NCBI RefSeq assembly: GCF_004303025.1
Contig: NZ_PJQW01000007.1
Location: forward strand, 125,297-189,296
DNA length: 64,000 bases
Direction of reading: 5' to 3'
Source: Flavobacterium sp. J27
GTDB lineage: Bacteria; Bacteroidota; Bacteroidia; Flavobacteriales; Flavobacteriaceae
Every line of letters begins with the position of its first letter. Positions within the stretch are counted from its first letter, which is position 1. The notes below the pieces were generated by a model. It saw nothing but the letters and a program-made list of their open reading frames with translations, had not been told where the DNA came from and did no database searches. Made by a program: the position numbers and the translations under genes. Below are positions 1-8,848 of this stretch, one piece after another.

Positions 1-177
1 GATTATGTTTCAGGGAAATTTGTAAAAGAAAATGGTCGTTTAGGAAGAAGCCAAGGTTGTCCAGCAGTTCCAAACGAAATTTCTAAAGAATTAATCGAAT
101 TGATAAAAGATAAATCTTGTTTATTTATTTATCATCCATCAAGAAATTATATAGTAAAATCTAAATTAGTTTCGTAA
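1..177 (+). CDS. Murein L,D-transpeptidase catalytic-domain protein (C-terminal fragment)
   Basis: Only the last 58 codons are in the window; frame 1 is open from base 1 to the TAA at 175-177. The fragment carries GRLGRSQGCPAVP (about residues 13-25 of the visible part), which resembles the S-x-G-C-P active-site segment of the YkuD_2 type of L,D-transpeptidase-like proteins, with Cys as nucleophile. Such proteins are exported and are thought to act on peptidoglycan peptides. The gene converges on, and overlaps by 12 bp, a second L,D-transpeptidase gene on the other strand. The N-terminus, including any signal peptide, is outside the window. Family assignment rests on one motif. Confidence 0.7.
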   Translation, partial: DYVSGKFVKENGRLGRSQGCPAVPNEISKELIELIKDKSCLFIYHPSRNYIVKSKLVS

Positions 178-1749
178 AGCAGTATATAAATTTTTGTCTA
201 GATTATAAATGTCTTCACGAAATTGTAATTCGTCTTTATCAAGCCAATTTGTCCAATATAATAGATAAACATTAATATCGTTCTTCACGGGAATGGTCTT
301 AATGTTTTTCTTGCTTATAATGGTGTCTATTTCTTTCGATGTCCAACCTTCATCTTCATGTAAAAGTATTTTTTCAGCCAATATTAAAGGGTTCTCAACT
401 CGAACACATCCAGAGCTTAGTGCTCTATATTCTCTTGAAAAATAATCTCTATGATTGGTGTCATGTAAATAAACTGTATGTCTATTTGGAAAATTAAATT
501 TAACTAAACCTAATGAATTGTTATAGCCAGAAACTTGAACATAACGATAAGATTTTGAGTTTTCAGGATTCCATTCTTCTGGAGTAATTACACTTCCTGA
601 AGAATCATAGATAGTCAATCGAGTTCTTTTGAAATATTCTAAACTTTTCTTTGCGGAAGGTGTTAAGTCTTCCTTGATGATAGTTGGAGGAACAGTCCAA
701 GTTGGATTAAATACTAAATTCGATAGTTTAGAGATAAGAACAGGGGTGTTTCTTTTTGGAGTTCCTACTACAATATTATGTTTGGCTATAGTGTCTTCTT
801 TGGCAACATACACAAGATTATAATCGGGTAAATTAACTAATAAATATTCAGTACCAAAATCAGATGGGAACCATTTCCATCTTTCTAAGTTGGCAATAAT
901 TTGATGTTTTCTTTCTTCTTTGGTAAAATTTAAAGCTTGTATAGTACCTCGACCTATTACTCCATCAGGTTTTAAACCATGTCTAGCTTGAAATTTCTTA
1001 ACAGCTAAAAAAGTAATGGTGTCATAAACGGCAGTTATAACACTATCTTTTCTTGTATAATCTTTCCAGTAAGCTAATTTCTTTTTAATAGTAATAATCT
1101 CGTTTAATGTGTCATGCAACTGAATTTTATTTTTAATATCAATTTTGTCAAAATTGTATTCTGGGTATTGGTCTATTACGATTAAGCTCTCTTTTATTTT
1201 AGAATAAACATAGTGCTTAGGTCTTAACTCGTCAAAAGTGGTAGCTATGGCTTTATCTTTTATTCCTTTTTCTAAGTAATTAGATAAAGCAATTGGTTTT
1301 GGGTTTAAATCCCAATCTTTGTATAATTTTTTAGGATTGAGTTTGCCTCTAAAAAGATGTAAGGCTAGTTTTTCAAAGCTTTCAGTTAATAAAATGTCAT
1401 ATTTTAGAACTTCTTCATCATCTAAATTTTTTCTTTTTTCTTCTAAAGCTATAATCGTTTCTAAATTATAATCCGATGGGTTTAAGCCATCTTTATAGCT
1501 GTCTTTTATTTCATTAATTAAATCGGTTCTGTTTTTTAAACTGTACCAAATTTCATAATTATTTAATTTGCTGTAATATAATTTGATGCTGTCTTTTAAT
1601 GTGGCTATATGTTCTGGAAGCAAAGGTCTTACTACTTCTTGAGTGGTGGCATCTTTTAATAAACTATCGTCTAAAACAGCAGCATCAGTATTGTTTTTAC
1701 AACTCATTATTAAGAAGACGATAAAAATATAGTGTATTAATTTTGTCAT
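166..1749 (-). CDS. L,D-transpeptidase family lipoprotein (YcbB/LdtD-like)
   Basis: A 527-aa protein predicted to form 3-3 cross-links in peptidoglycan. It starts with a lipoprotein signal (hydrophobic stretch then LIMSC, lipid Cys near residue 17). An N-terminal scaffold is followed by a peptidoglycan-binding-1-like segment (FLAVKKFQARHGLKPDGVIG, about 246-265) and a YkuD catalytic domain (about 300-470). The catalytic motif is visible as HDTNHRDYF followed by SSGCVRVENP, with nucleophile Cys448. Length and order match the YcbB-type enzymes (500-600 aa). It converges with the preceding L,D-transpeptidase fragment and overlaps its last codons. A TATTTTTG box on the minus strand at 1834-1841 is a likely promoter, about 85 bp upstream of the ATG. 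Confidence 0.88.
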   Translation of the reverse strand: MTKLIHYIFIVFLIMSCKNNTDAAVLDDSLLKDATTQEVVRPLLPEHIATLKDSIKLYYSKLNNYEIWYSLKNRTDLINEIKDSYKDGLNPSDYNLETIIALEEKRKNLDDEEVLKYDILLTESFEKLALHLFRGKLNPKKLYKDWDLNPKPIALSNYLEKGIKDKAIATTFDELRPKHYVYSKIKESLIVIDQYPEYNFDKIDIKNKIQLHDTLNEIITIKKKLAYWKDYTRKDSVITAVYDTITFLAVKKFQARHGLKPDGVIGRGTIQALNFTKEERKHQIIANLERWKWFPSDFGTEYLLVNLPDYNLVYVAKEDTIAKHNIVVGTPKRNTPVLISKLSNLVFNPTWTVPPTIIKEDLTPSAKKSLEYFKRTRLTIYDSSGSVITPEEWNPENSKSYRYVQVSGYNNSLGLVKFNFPNRHTVYLHDTNHRDYFSREYRALSSGCVRVENPLILAEKILLHEDEGWTSKEIDTIISKKNIKTIPVKNDINVYLLYWTNWLDKDELQFREDIYNLDKNLYTALRN

Positions 1750-1833
1750 AAACTTGTTCTCATTTGAATTTTTAAATTCCTTTTACAATACATTGCTGTT
1801 AGCTTTCGTTAAGGAATCTTAAATTATACTTTG

Positions 1834-1841
1834 CAAAAATA
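1834..1841 (-). promoter_or_regulatory. Promoter -7 box for the L,D-transpeptidase gene
   Basis: On the minus strand the sequence reads TATTTTTG, matching the Bacteroidetes primary-sigma -7 element TAnnTTTG. It points at the ATG at 1749 and would give a leader of roughly 80 nt. No good TTTG -33 box is visible at the usual distance. Confidence 0.5.
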
Positions 1842-2285
1842 CATACTAAATTGAATCTTCTAATCATTAGAAATAGTGATTTTAGGAATCCAAAATTACT
1901 TCATTTAAATATAGTGTTTTTTTTATTCTTAAAACAGCAGTTTTAAGGGTTTTCATCAATAATTTTATACCTTTCGTCGTGTAATTAGAATAATTATAAA
2001 AAAGCTTCTTGCTTTGTTTTTTATTTACTTTTTTAAAATTTTAACATTTGCTGTATCACTTTGCTATTTTACAATAGCTATAAGCATGCCATTTTTGATT
2101 TCTTTTTTTTAAAAGTGTCTGATTATTTTGCCTTTTCAAAGTTATAATGATGAGATAGTCATTCTATACTGCTTTTGAAGTGATACTGCTTTTTTTGTAA
2201 AATATTCATTATTAGACTGTTGAATTGCTTGATTGACAAGGGATGACTAGGATTAAAAATAAAGTGTAAAATTTTCTAAAAAAAA

Positions 2286-2318
2286 TTTGCATGTAAAAAA
2301 ACTTTTAGAGTATATTTG
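2286..2318 (+). promoter_or_regulatory. Promoter for tandem tRNA-Gly genes
   Basis: TTTG (2286-2289), a 21-nt spacer and TATATTTG (2311-2318) match the Bacteroidetes TTTG/TAnnTTTG promoter closely. Transcription would start around 2323, some 40 nt before the first tRNA. This is the best consensus promoter in this part of the window. Confidence 0.8.
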
Positions 2319-2361
2319 CACCCACAAAAGGAATTCAACAATTAAATGCTGAATTTTTAAT

Positions 2362-2434
<73 letters not shown>

Positions 2435-2468
2435 CTAAACTTTGATGAAAGTTTTAAAAAAAATCATT

Positions 2469-2541
<73 letters not shown>

Positions 2542-2542
2542 C

Positions 2543-2583
2543 AAAAAAAAAGCCTCAAACAAAGTTTGAGGCTTTTTTTTTAT
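2543..2583. terminator. Bidirectional rho-independent terminator
   Basis: A 10-bp stem AGCCTCAAAC/GTTTGAGGCT (2551-2560 and 2564-2573) with a 3-nt loop is flanked by an A-tract on the left and a T-tract on the right. It can end both the tRNA-Gly transcript (plus) and the peptidase E transcript (minus). The stop codon of the latter at 2580-2582 lies inside the T-tract. Confidence 0.9.
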
Positions 2584-3287
2584 TTTAGATTATTAAGTTC
2601 GGTTTCTGGGTTGATTTCTTCAGGAATCTGGTTCTTGCGGAATAAACGCGCTGTTAACTGCCCTTTTAGTTTTATAGAGTCTCCTTTTACTTCTAGCCAA
2701 CTTCCTTCTCGAAGTCCTATCACTGGTTGCGGATTGAAAACATGGAATTCATTAATTCGGGTTTCTCTTGTTTCTCCCATATGAGTAGAAGTAGAGTCTG
2801 GATCTAAATAATGTGGATTAATATTAAAAGGTACAAATCCTAATGTTCTAAAGCTAGGAGGATAAACTATCGGCATGTCGTTTGTTGTATGCATTGTTAA
2901 ACCACAAATATTACTTCCTGCACTAGTACCTAAGTATGGTATTCCTGTTTTTACTGTATTTTCTAAAGCATCTAAAATGTTGTTTTTATAAAGTTCGTTT
3001 ACTAAAACAAAGGTATTTCCGCCTCCTGTAAAAATGGCTTCTGCTTTTTCTACAGCTTTCATAGGGTTTTCAAATTCATGAATACCCGTTACTTTTTTGT
3101 TTATTTTTTCAAAAGCCTGTCTAACTTTGGTTGTATACTCTTCATGAGTGATGCCATTAGGTCTTGCATAAGGGATGAAAAGGATGGATGTAGCTGTTTT
3201 AAAATGCTCTTCTAAAACGGGTAATAAATACTCTAAATAACCTCCATTGTATAGAGTCGAAGTACTTGCTATGATTATATTTTTCAT
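2580..3287 (-). CDS. pepE: Dipeptidase E (peptidase family S51)
   Basis: A 235-aa cytoplasmic peptidase that splits dipeptides with N-terminal Asp. The family signature FTGGGNTF (about 86-93) and the nucleophile elbow GTSAGSN with Ser122 are clear. A His in NINPHYLDP (His159) matches the position of the catalytic His in E. coli PepE, and the length (229 aa in E. coli) agrees. It stands alone on the minus strand and shares a terminator with the tRNA genes. A minus-strand TAATTTTG box at 3308-3315 could be its promoter. It was named from its motifs; no related gene lies next to it to narrow its role. Confidence 0.88.
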   Translation of the reverse strand: MKNIIIASTSTLYNGGYLEYLLPVLEEHFKTATSILFIPYARPNGITHEEYTTKVRQAFEKINKKVTGIHEFENPMKAVEKAEAIFTGGGNTFVLVNELYKNNILDALENTVKTGIPYLGTSAGSNICGLTMHTTNDMPIVYPPSFRTLGFVPFNINPHYLDPDSTSTHMGETRETRINEFHVFNPQPVIGLREGSWLEVKGDSIKLKGQLTARLFRKNQIPEEINPETELNNLK

Positions 3288-3408
3288 GGCTTATTTTGAT
3301 TTTTTTTCAAAATTACTATTTTCAATTAACAAAAGTTTATAATCTTATTAGTATTTAATTGGCAGCATTCTCGATTACTTTTACAAAATACTTTTTAATA
3401 GAAATTCT

Positions 3409-4185
3409 ATGATAAAAAAAATACCTGTATTATTTCTTTTTTTTCCGCTTCTAATTTGGTCTCAAAACGATTCTATTTTTAAAGGTAAAATTGTTTCAGA
3501 ATCAAAGGAATTAGATGAAATACATATTATAAATGTTTCTCAAAAAACAGGTGTTTTGTCTGAAAGAGGTGGTTATTTTAAAATCATTGCTTCTGTTAAT
3601 GATACTTTAATGTTCAGTGCAGTTCATTTAAAAGGGTATCAAAGAGTGGTTATAAAGCAAGATTTCGAAAGAGATTTGGTTTTTATACCAATGGAGGTTT
3701 ATGAAAACCAATTGGCAGGTGTTACGCTTACAAAATACCAGAATATCAATGCAGAATCTTTGGGAATTGTGCCAAAAGGACAAAAAAGATATACTCCTGC
3801 GGAAAGAAAATTAGCTACAGCTGGAGATTTTAAATGGTATAGTCCACTATTAATCCCAATAGGTGGAATGAGTGTTGATGGTCTTTTAAATGCAATTAGT
3901 GGAAGAACTGCTATGCTTAAGAAGGAATTGGTCATAGAAGGGAAAGAAGTACTACAAGAGAAAATTACAAGTGTGTTTACAAAAGAATATATCATCAATA
4001 CCTTGCATATTCCAGAAGATTATGTGGATGGTTTTTTATTTTATGCTGTTGAAGATACTAGGTTTGCTAACGAGATGAAAAGAGATAATAAAACAATGGC
4101 AACCTTTATTCTGAGTCAATTAGCAGATGAATATTTGAAATTGAAAGCAACTGAAATAAATGAAACTAAATATGAAGCCAAATAG
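3409..4185 (+). CDS. Carboxypeptidase-regulatory-like (CarboxypepD_reg) exported protein
   Basis: A 258-aa protein with a signal peptide (MIKKIPVLFLFFPLLIWSQ, cleavage near residue 18). A beta-sandwich repeat follows (about 22-100): KGKIVSESKELDEIHIINVS, then GVLSERGGYFKI and DTLMFSAVHLKGY. This is the pattern of carboxypeptidase-D regulatory-like domains in Bacteroidetes envelope proteins. No catalytic motif is visible. The rest (about 110-258) is unassigned and helical. It is the first gene of a four-gene operon, overlaps the next gene by 26 bp, and its product is clearly paralogous to the next one. Role unknown, probably periplasmic or at the envelope. Confidence 0.72.
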   Translation: MIKKIPVLFLFFPLLIWSQNDSIFKGKIVSESKELDEIHIINVSQKTGVLSERGGYFKIIASVNDTLMFSAVHLKGYQRVVIKQDFERDLVFIPMEVYENQLAGVTLTKYQNINAESLGIVPKGQKRYTPAERKLATAGDFKWYSPLLIPIGGMSVDGLLNAISGRTAMLKKELVIEGKEVLQEKITSVFTKEYIINTLHIPEDYVDGFLFYAVEDTRFANEMKRDNKTMATFILSQLADEYLKLKATEINETKYEAK

Positions 4186-5035
4186 TAGTATTGTTGTTTT
4201 GTTTCTTGTTTTGACGCAGTTTTTGTTTTCTCAGAATCAAAATAAAGAAAGGGAACTAGTAAATGGAAAAATTATTTCCGATTCTTTAGATGTAGAAAAT
4301 ATTACCGTTTTTAATATGTCTTCAAATATAGGGGCGGTTTCCGATGCTAAAGGTAAGTTTGCTATAAGAGTTCGTGTTTCTGATACCTTGTTTTTTCAAG
4401 CTCTATCTTTTGTCTCTAAAAAGTATATTATAACTGAAAATGATTTTTTTGTAGATGAATTAGAAATTAGATTGAATATGAATGTAAATGAATTAGATGA
4501 AGTTGTAATTACTCCTACTAGCTTAACAGGGAATTTAAAAGAAGATACCAGAAAAATAAAAATCTATCAATTAAATCCAATTGACATGAATAAAGTGGTG
4601 CATTATGAAGATGCCCGATTTTCGTCGGGAAATAAAATAACCACATCCCCAGATCATTTTGCTCCTAATGGTACAGGAATCAATCTAAAATTAATAGGGG
4701 AGCAAATAGGGAAGTGGTTAGGGATAAAAAAGAATTCTAAAAAAAATGCTTTAGAAGTAATGGAAGAAAGGAGATTGCATGATATTCAAGTAAAATCCTT
4801 TGCCGATCATATGAAAGAGCGATTTTCATACCATTTTTTTGTTTCGGATTTAAAATTAAAAAAAGAGGATATTACTGTTTTTTTAGCCTATGCAGAGATG
4901 CCTAGTAAAACATTGGCAGAATTTTTGAAAACAGAAAATGAGTTGCAACTAATTGAGTATTTAGTGAAAAAAGCAGCAGCGTTTCATCAAGAAAACAAAG
5001 AAGATTCAATACTTTTGCCAAATGAAAAAGAATAA
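4160..5035 (+). CDS. Carboxypeptidase-regulatory-like exported protein, paralogue 2
   Basis: A 291-aa protein with a signal peptide ending near FLFSQ and the same domain as its upstream neighbour: NGKIISDSLDVENITVFNMS, GAVSDAKGKFAIRV and DTLFFQALSF (about 32-95), then NELDEVVIT as in TonB-dependent-receptor plug linkers. The remainder is helical and charged. Two in-frame starts exist, ATG at 4160 and at 4172; the second (MKPNSSIVVLFLVL) gives the tidier signal peptide. It overlaps both neighbours (26 and 14 bp), so translation is probably coupled. Function is not known. The tandem paralogues suggest a local duplication. Confidence 0.7.
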   Translation: MKLNMKPNSSIVVLFLVLTQFLFSQNQNKERELVNGKIISDSLDVENITVFNMSSNIGAVSDAKGKFAIRVRVSDTLFFQALSFVSKKYIITENDFFVDELEIRLNMNVNELDEVVITPTSLTGNLKEDTRKIKIYQLNPIDMNKVVHYEDARFSSGNKITTSPDHFAPNGTGINLKLIGEQIGKWLGIKKNSKKNALEVMEERRLHDIQVKSFADHMKERFSYHFFVSDLKLKKEDITVFLAYAEMPSKTLAEFLKTENELQLIEYLVKKAAAFHQENKEDSILLPNEKE

Positions 5036-5525
5036 TGTCCTCATTTTAAGTTTATTTCTCTTATGTATATCGTCCTCATTTGTTTTACATAAGTTTTATG
5101 TCTCTGTAACTCAGGTCGATTATGTTAAAACTAAAAGTAGAGTAGAAATAACCTCTAGACTTTTTATTGATGATTTTAATAAGGTACTAGAAAAGAAATA
5201 CAATAAGAAAATTTATTTGGCATCTAATAGACAAATAGAAGGAGCTACAAAGTTGGTTGAAACTTATCTTAAAGAAAAAATGAAAGTAAGAATTAACCAA
5301 AAAACTTACGATTTACAATTTTTAGGAACCGAAATTGATAATGATGTGTTAATTTGTTACTTAAAAGTTAATTTTTCTGAAAAAATCACTACTTTCGAAA
5401 TCGAAAATTCAGTATTAACTGAAATGTTTAAAGAACAGCAAAATTTATTGCATACAAATATTAATGATGAAAAGAGTAGTTTTCTATTAACCAATTCAGA
5501 AACTACTGCTTTTTTAGAATTTTAA
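5022..5525 (+). CDS. DUF6702-type exported protein
   Basis: A 167-aa protein with an N-terminal hydrophobic signal (VLILSLFLLCISSSFVLH). It goes on with HKFYVSVTQVDY and a mainly beta C-terminal half (LFIDDFNKVLEKKY, then YDLQFLGTEIDNDVLICYLKV). The HKFYVS..QV..N/D start and the length fit the DUF6702 family, found next to M1 peptidases in Flavobacteriia. No enzymatic motif is seen. It starts 14 bp inside the preceding gene and ends 15 bp before the metallopeptidase gene. A role in exporting or assisting that peptidase is only an inference from position. Confidence 0.68.
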   Translation: MKKNNVLILSLFLLCISSSFVLHKFYVSVTQVDYVKTKSRVEITSRLFIDDFNKVLEKKYNKKIYLASNRQIEGATKLVETYLKEKMKVRINQKTYDLQFLGTEIDNDVLICYLKVNFSEKITTFEIENSVLTEMFKEQQNLLHTNINDEKSSFLLTNSETTAFLEF

Positions 5526-5540
5526 ATTAATTAACCTACC

Positions 5541-7808
5541 ATGAAAAAAAAGATTTTATTTTCTTCTGTTTTTCTTTTTTTAGCTGTTTTTACAACTACA
5601 GCTCAAGACAATAAAACTGAGGATAAGAAAAGAGAACCAGGTCATTATAACGAAAATAAATTTCGTCAGATGTACGACTTAATGGCTACTCCAAATATGT
5701 TTCGTACTGCATCAGGAGCTCCTGGACCTGCTTACTATCAGCAGCAAGCAGATTACAAAATGAATATCGAACTAGATGATAAAAACAAAAAATTATACGG
5801 TTCAGAAACAATAACCTATTATAATAACGCTCCAGAACCGTTAGAATATCTTTGGGTTCAATTAGATCAAAATATAAGAGCCGCAGATTCTAAAACACCT
5901 TTAGTAGAGAGTCAAAGAATGGATCCTGCATTAGCTCCAGATAAATTTGCTAAACGTTTTATGGAAGAACCTTTTCAAGGTGGTTTTCATATTGAATATG
6001 TAAAAGATAAATCAGGGAAAGATATCAGTTATACGATCAATCAAACCATGATGCGTATTAATTTAGATAAGCCTTTACAATCGAAACAAAAAGTAACGTT
6101 CTCTATTAAATGGTGGTACAACATCAATAATTACCAAGTAGATGGTGGTCGTTCGGGATACGAGCAGTTTGAAGATGGTAATCGTTTGTATGTAATTGCT
6201 CAATTTTATCCTAGAATGGCTGTTTATAGCGATGTAGAAGGTTGGCAAAATATGCAATTTTGGGGAAGAGGTGAATTTGCACTCACTTTTGGAAACTTTG
6301 ATGTAAGTATTACAGTTCCTGCTGATCATATCATGGAAGGAACGGGGGTTAATATAAATAGAAAAGATGTGTTTACTGCAGAACAAATGAAAAGATGGGC
6401 GCAAGCTGAAAACACGTTTGATAAACCTGTTATTATCGTAACTCAAGAAGAAGCTGAAAGAGCTGAAAAAGGGTTTTCTGACGCTAAAAAAACGTGGAAA
6501 TTTAAAGCTGAGAATGTACGTGATTTTGGTTTTTCAACATCAAGAAAATTAATGTTAGATGCTATGGCTGTTCAATTGGAAACCAAAAAACCAATGGCAA
6601 TTTCAATCTATCCAAAAGAAGCAAATCCTTTATGGGGAGAATATTCTACAAGAGCGGTTGCGCAAACTTTAAAAACATATTCTAAGCATACTTTTGATTA
6701 TCCTTATCCTAAAGCCGTTTCTGTTTCGGCTCAAGACCAAGGAATGGAATATCCTATGATTTGTTGGAACTTTGGACGTCCTGATAAAGATGGTAAATAT
6801 TCAGATCGTGTAAAATATGGTATGTTAGGTGTTATCATTCACGAAGTAGGTCATAATTTCTTTCCAATGATTGTCAATTCTGATGAAAGACAATGGACTT
6901 GGATGGATGAGGGATTAAATACGTTCTTGGAATATTTAACAGAATTAGAATTTGATCCAAACTTTCCTACAGATAGAGGGCCAGCAGCTAAAATTGTTCC
7001 TTATATGAAAGGAAATCAACAATTTATTGCACCAATTATGTCAAATTCTGAAAATATTTTCCAATTTGGATCTAATGCTTATGGAAAACCTGCTACTGGT
7101 CTAAATATCCTTCGTGAAACGATTATGGGAAGAGAATTATTTGATCACGCATTTAAAACGTATGCACAAAGATGGATGTTTAAACATCCAACTCCAGAAG
7201 ATTTGTTTAGAACGATGGAAGATGCTTCTGCGGTAGATTTAGATTGGTTTTGGAGAGGATGGTTTTATTCAACAGATTATGTGGATTTAGGTATTAATGA
7301 CGTGAAACAATATTATGTTTCTTTGGAACCAACACAAGAAATGAAAGATTTTGTAGCCAGAAGAGGTAGATTTCTAAGAGATACAGGGCCATTTATTTAT
7401 TTAATTGACGAAAATCACAAAGAATTTAATCAAGATACAAAAAAGGCTTTTGAAGTAAAAGATGTTCAGATTTTAGAGGATTATGTGGCTAAAAATTATT
7501 CGTCTGAAGAGAAACAAAAATTAGCTAATCCAAAATATTTCTACGAGGTTGAATTTAGTAAACCAGGAGGATTAATGATGCCAATTATTGTAGAATTACA
7601 TTTTGAAGACGGTACTACAGAAATGCATAAGTTTCCAGTACAAATTTGGAGAAAAAATAATGATACTGCAAAACGTGTTTTTGCAACCGATAAGAAAATT
7701 GTAAAAATACAATTGGATCCAAAATTAGAAACAGCAGATATTGATATCACAAATAATGTTTGGCCAGCAGAAGCAGCGACATCGAAATTTGATGAGTTAG
7801 ATAAATAA
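5541..7808 (+). CDS. M1 family metallopeptidase (aminopeptidase N-like)
   Basis: A 755-aa exported zinc aminopeptidase. A signal peptide (about 1-21, ending TTTAQ) is followed by the beta-rich N-terminal domain (about 60-300) and a gluzincin catalytic domain. The zinc site is intact: HEVGH at 434-438 and the third ligand Glu457 in WMDEGLNTF, the HExxH-x18-E spacing of family M1. The aminopeptidase GAMEN motif is replaced by DQGMEYPM (about 400), as in several bacterial M1 relatives. It is the last gene of the operon; a terminator follows at 7837-7880. Likely a periplasmic peptide scavenger or maturation protease. Confidence 0.9.
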   Translation: MKKKILFSSVFLFLAVFTTTAQDNKTEDKKREPGHYNENKFRQMYDLMATPNMFRTASGAPGPAYYQQQADYKMNIELDDKNKKLYGSETITYYNNAPEPLEYLWVQLDQNIRAADSKTPLVESQRMDPALAPDKFAKRFMEEPFQGGFHIEYVKDKSGKDISYTINQTMMRINLDKPLQSKQKVTFSIKWWYNINNYQVDGGRSGYEQFEDGNRLYVIAQFYPRMAVYSDVEGWQNMQFWGRGEFALTFGNFDVSITVPADHIMEGTGVNINRKDVFTAEQMKRWAQAENTFDKPVIIVTQEEAERAEKGFSDAKKTWKFKAENVRDFGFSTSRKLMLDAMAVQLETKKPMAISIYPKEANPLWGEYSTRAVAQTLKTYSKHTFDYPYPKAVSVSAQDQGMEYPMICWNFGRPDKDGKYSDRVKYGMLGVIIHEVGHNFFPMIVNSDERQWTWMDEGLNTFLEYLTELEFDPNFPTDRGPAAKIVPYMKGNQQFIAPIMSNSENIFQFGSNAYGKPATGLNILRETIMGRELFDHAFKTYAQRWMFKHPTPEDLFRTMEDASAVDLDWFWRGWFYSTDYVDLGINDVKQYYVSLEPTQEMKDFVARRGRFLRDTGPFIYLIDENHKEFNQDTKKAFEVKDVQILEDYVAKNYSSEEKQKLANPKYFYEVEFSKPGGLMMPIIVELHFEDGTTEMHKFPVQIWRKNNDTAKRVFATDKKIVKIQLDPKLETADIDITNNVWPAEAATSKFDELDK

Positions 7809-7836
7809 CCTTAATCTAAATGTAAAAAATAGTTAA

Positions 7837-7880
7837 AACCTATGTCAAAATGTAAAACTTTGGCATAGGTTATTTTTTTC
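7837..7880 (+). terminator. Rho-independent terminator of the M1 peptidase operon
   Basis: AACCTATG (7837-7844) pairs with CATAGGTT (7864-7871), extended inward by CAAA/TTTG with a T.G mismatch pair, and is followed by a 7-nt T-run. Confidence 0.85.
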
Positions 7881-7892
7881 TTTGTAACTTTG
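7859..7892 (+). promoter_or_regulatory. Promoter for tatA/B-like and PAP2 genes
   Basis: TTTG (7859-7862), a 22-nt spacer and TAACTTTG (7885-7892) match the Bacteroidetes promoter. The -33 box lies inside the loop of the preceding terminator. The leader to the ATG at 7914 would be about 17 nt. Confidence 0.65.
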
Positions 7893-7913
7893 TCTCAAAT
7901 AATAGAATAACAC

Positions 7914-8273
7914 ATGTTTGGTATTGGATTTTCAGAACTTTTGTTTGTACTTGTAGCTGTACTGATGCTTTTTGGGTCTAAAGAGATTCCTCAAGTGGCT
8001 AGGTTTTTAGGGAAAACTATGGCTCAGTTGAAAAATGCAACCAATGAAATTAAAAATGAAATTCAGAATAGTGCAAAAGATACTGGAGTGGATGTGAATT
8101 CGCTTACTGGTGGTATTTCTGATGAAATTAGAAAAGCAAAAGAAGAGATAGCGAATACAATGAACCCATTAAAAGATATGTCTAATAGTATTGTTGACGA
8201 TATTAAAAAACCAATTGAAGAAGTAAAAGAGGATATTGAAAATCTTTCAGGTCCTATAAAAAGACAATTTTAA
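7914..8273 (+). CDS. Sec-independent translocase TatA/TatB-like protein
   Basis: A 119-aa twin-arginine translocase subunit. One N-terminal membrane helix (GIGFSELLFVLVAVLMLFGSKEIP, residues 3-26) with the FG-(S/P)K(E/K)(I/L)P hinge is followed by an amphipathic helix (QVARFLGKTMAQLKNA) and a charged, coiled tail to residue 119. The tail is longer than in many TatA and shorter than in classical TatB, so TatA and TatB cannot be told apart here. It shares one base with the next start (TAATG), so the two genes are coupled. Confidence 0.85.
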   Translation: MFGIGFSELLFVLVAVLMLFGSKEIPQVARFLGKTMAQLKNATNEIKNEIQNSAKDTGVDVNSLTGGISDEIRKAKEEIANTMNPLKDMSNSIVDDIKKPIEEVKEDIENLSGPIKRQF

Positions 8274-8848
8274 TGCTGGAATATTTAATATCGTTAGACA
8301 AAGAATTACTGGTTTTTCTGAACGGTTTAGGTTCTGAAAAATATGATGCGTTTTGGTTAATTATTACAAAACAATTTAATTGGACGCCTTATTTTTTACT
8401 TTTACTTTTTATTCTTCAAAGAAGAATTGGATGGAAAAACTTAGGTATTGCACTTCTTTTTATTGCACTTTTAATTGCATTTACAGATCAAACTACGAAT
8501 ATGTTTAAATACTATTTTCAGCGGTTGAGACCTTGTAATGATTTCGAGATTAAATCAATTATAAGAATTGTAAAGCATAGTGATACACTCAGTTTTTTCT
8601 CAGGACACGCCTCTAGTTCTTGTGCCTCTATGACGTTTTTATTTTTAATTCTAAGAAAATATTATAAATACGCATTTGTAATCTATTTGTTTCCGCTAGT
8701 GTTTGCTTATAGTAGAATCTATCTTGGACTACATTTTCCGTTAGATATTCTAGTTGGGTATACGTATGGTTTACTAACTGGGATTACTTTTTATAAACTA
8801 TATATTTATTTTCTCAGAAAATATTTCCCTTCGTTAATTCAAGGCTAG
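8273..8848 (+). CDS. PAP2 family lipid phosphatase
   Basis: A 191-aa integral membrane phosphatase. The three acid-phosphatase signatures are present: KYYFQRLRP (KxxxxxxRP, about 80-88), SGHASS (about 112-117) and SRIYLGLHFPLD (SRxxxxxHxxxD, about 147-158), with hydrophobic helices between them. Substrates of the family include undecaprenyl diphosphate and phosphatidylglycerol phosphate; which one applies is not visible. Translation is coupled to the Tat gene upstream. It converges with the O-methyltransferase gene with a 4-bp overlap. Confidence 0.88.
   Translation: MLEYLISLDKELLVFLNGLGSEKYDAFWLIITKQFNWTPYFLLLLFILQRRIGWKNLGIALLFIALLIAFTDQTTNMFKYYFQRLRPCNDFEIKSIIRIVKHSDTLSFFSGHASSSCASMTFLFLILRKYYKYAFVIYLFPLVFAYSRIYLGLHFPLDILVGYTYGLLTGITFYKLYIYFLRKYFPSLIQG

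Larger units (their letters stand above)
1750..2361. other. AT-rich intergenic region with two outward promoters
   Basis: No convincing coding sequence in 612 bp. It contains a minus-strand -7 box TATTTTTG (1834-1841) for the L,D-transpeptidase gene. A small perfect hairpin lies at 1928-1947 (8-bp arms CTTAAAAC/GTTTTAAG, 4-nt loop) without a U-run, so its role is unclear. The tRNA promoter is at the right edge (2286-2318). A near-repeat of ATACTGCTTTT occurs around 2167 and 2191. Nothing else was recognised. Confidence 0.5.

Noticed and set aside
1928..1947. Perfect 8-bp hairpin upstream of the L,D-transpeptidase gene as terminator
   Set aside because: No U-run on either strand after the stem and no upstream gene to terminate; left as unexplained.
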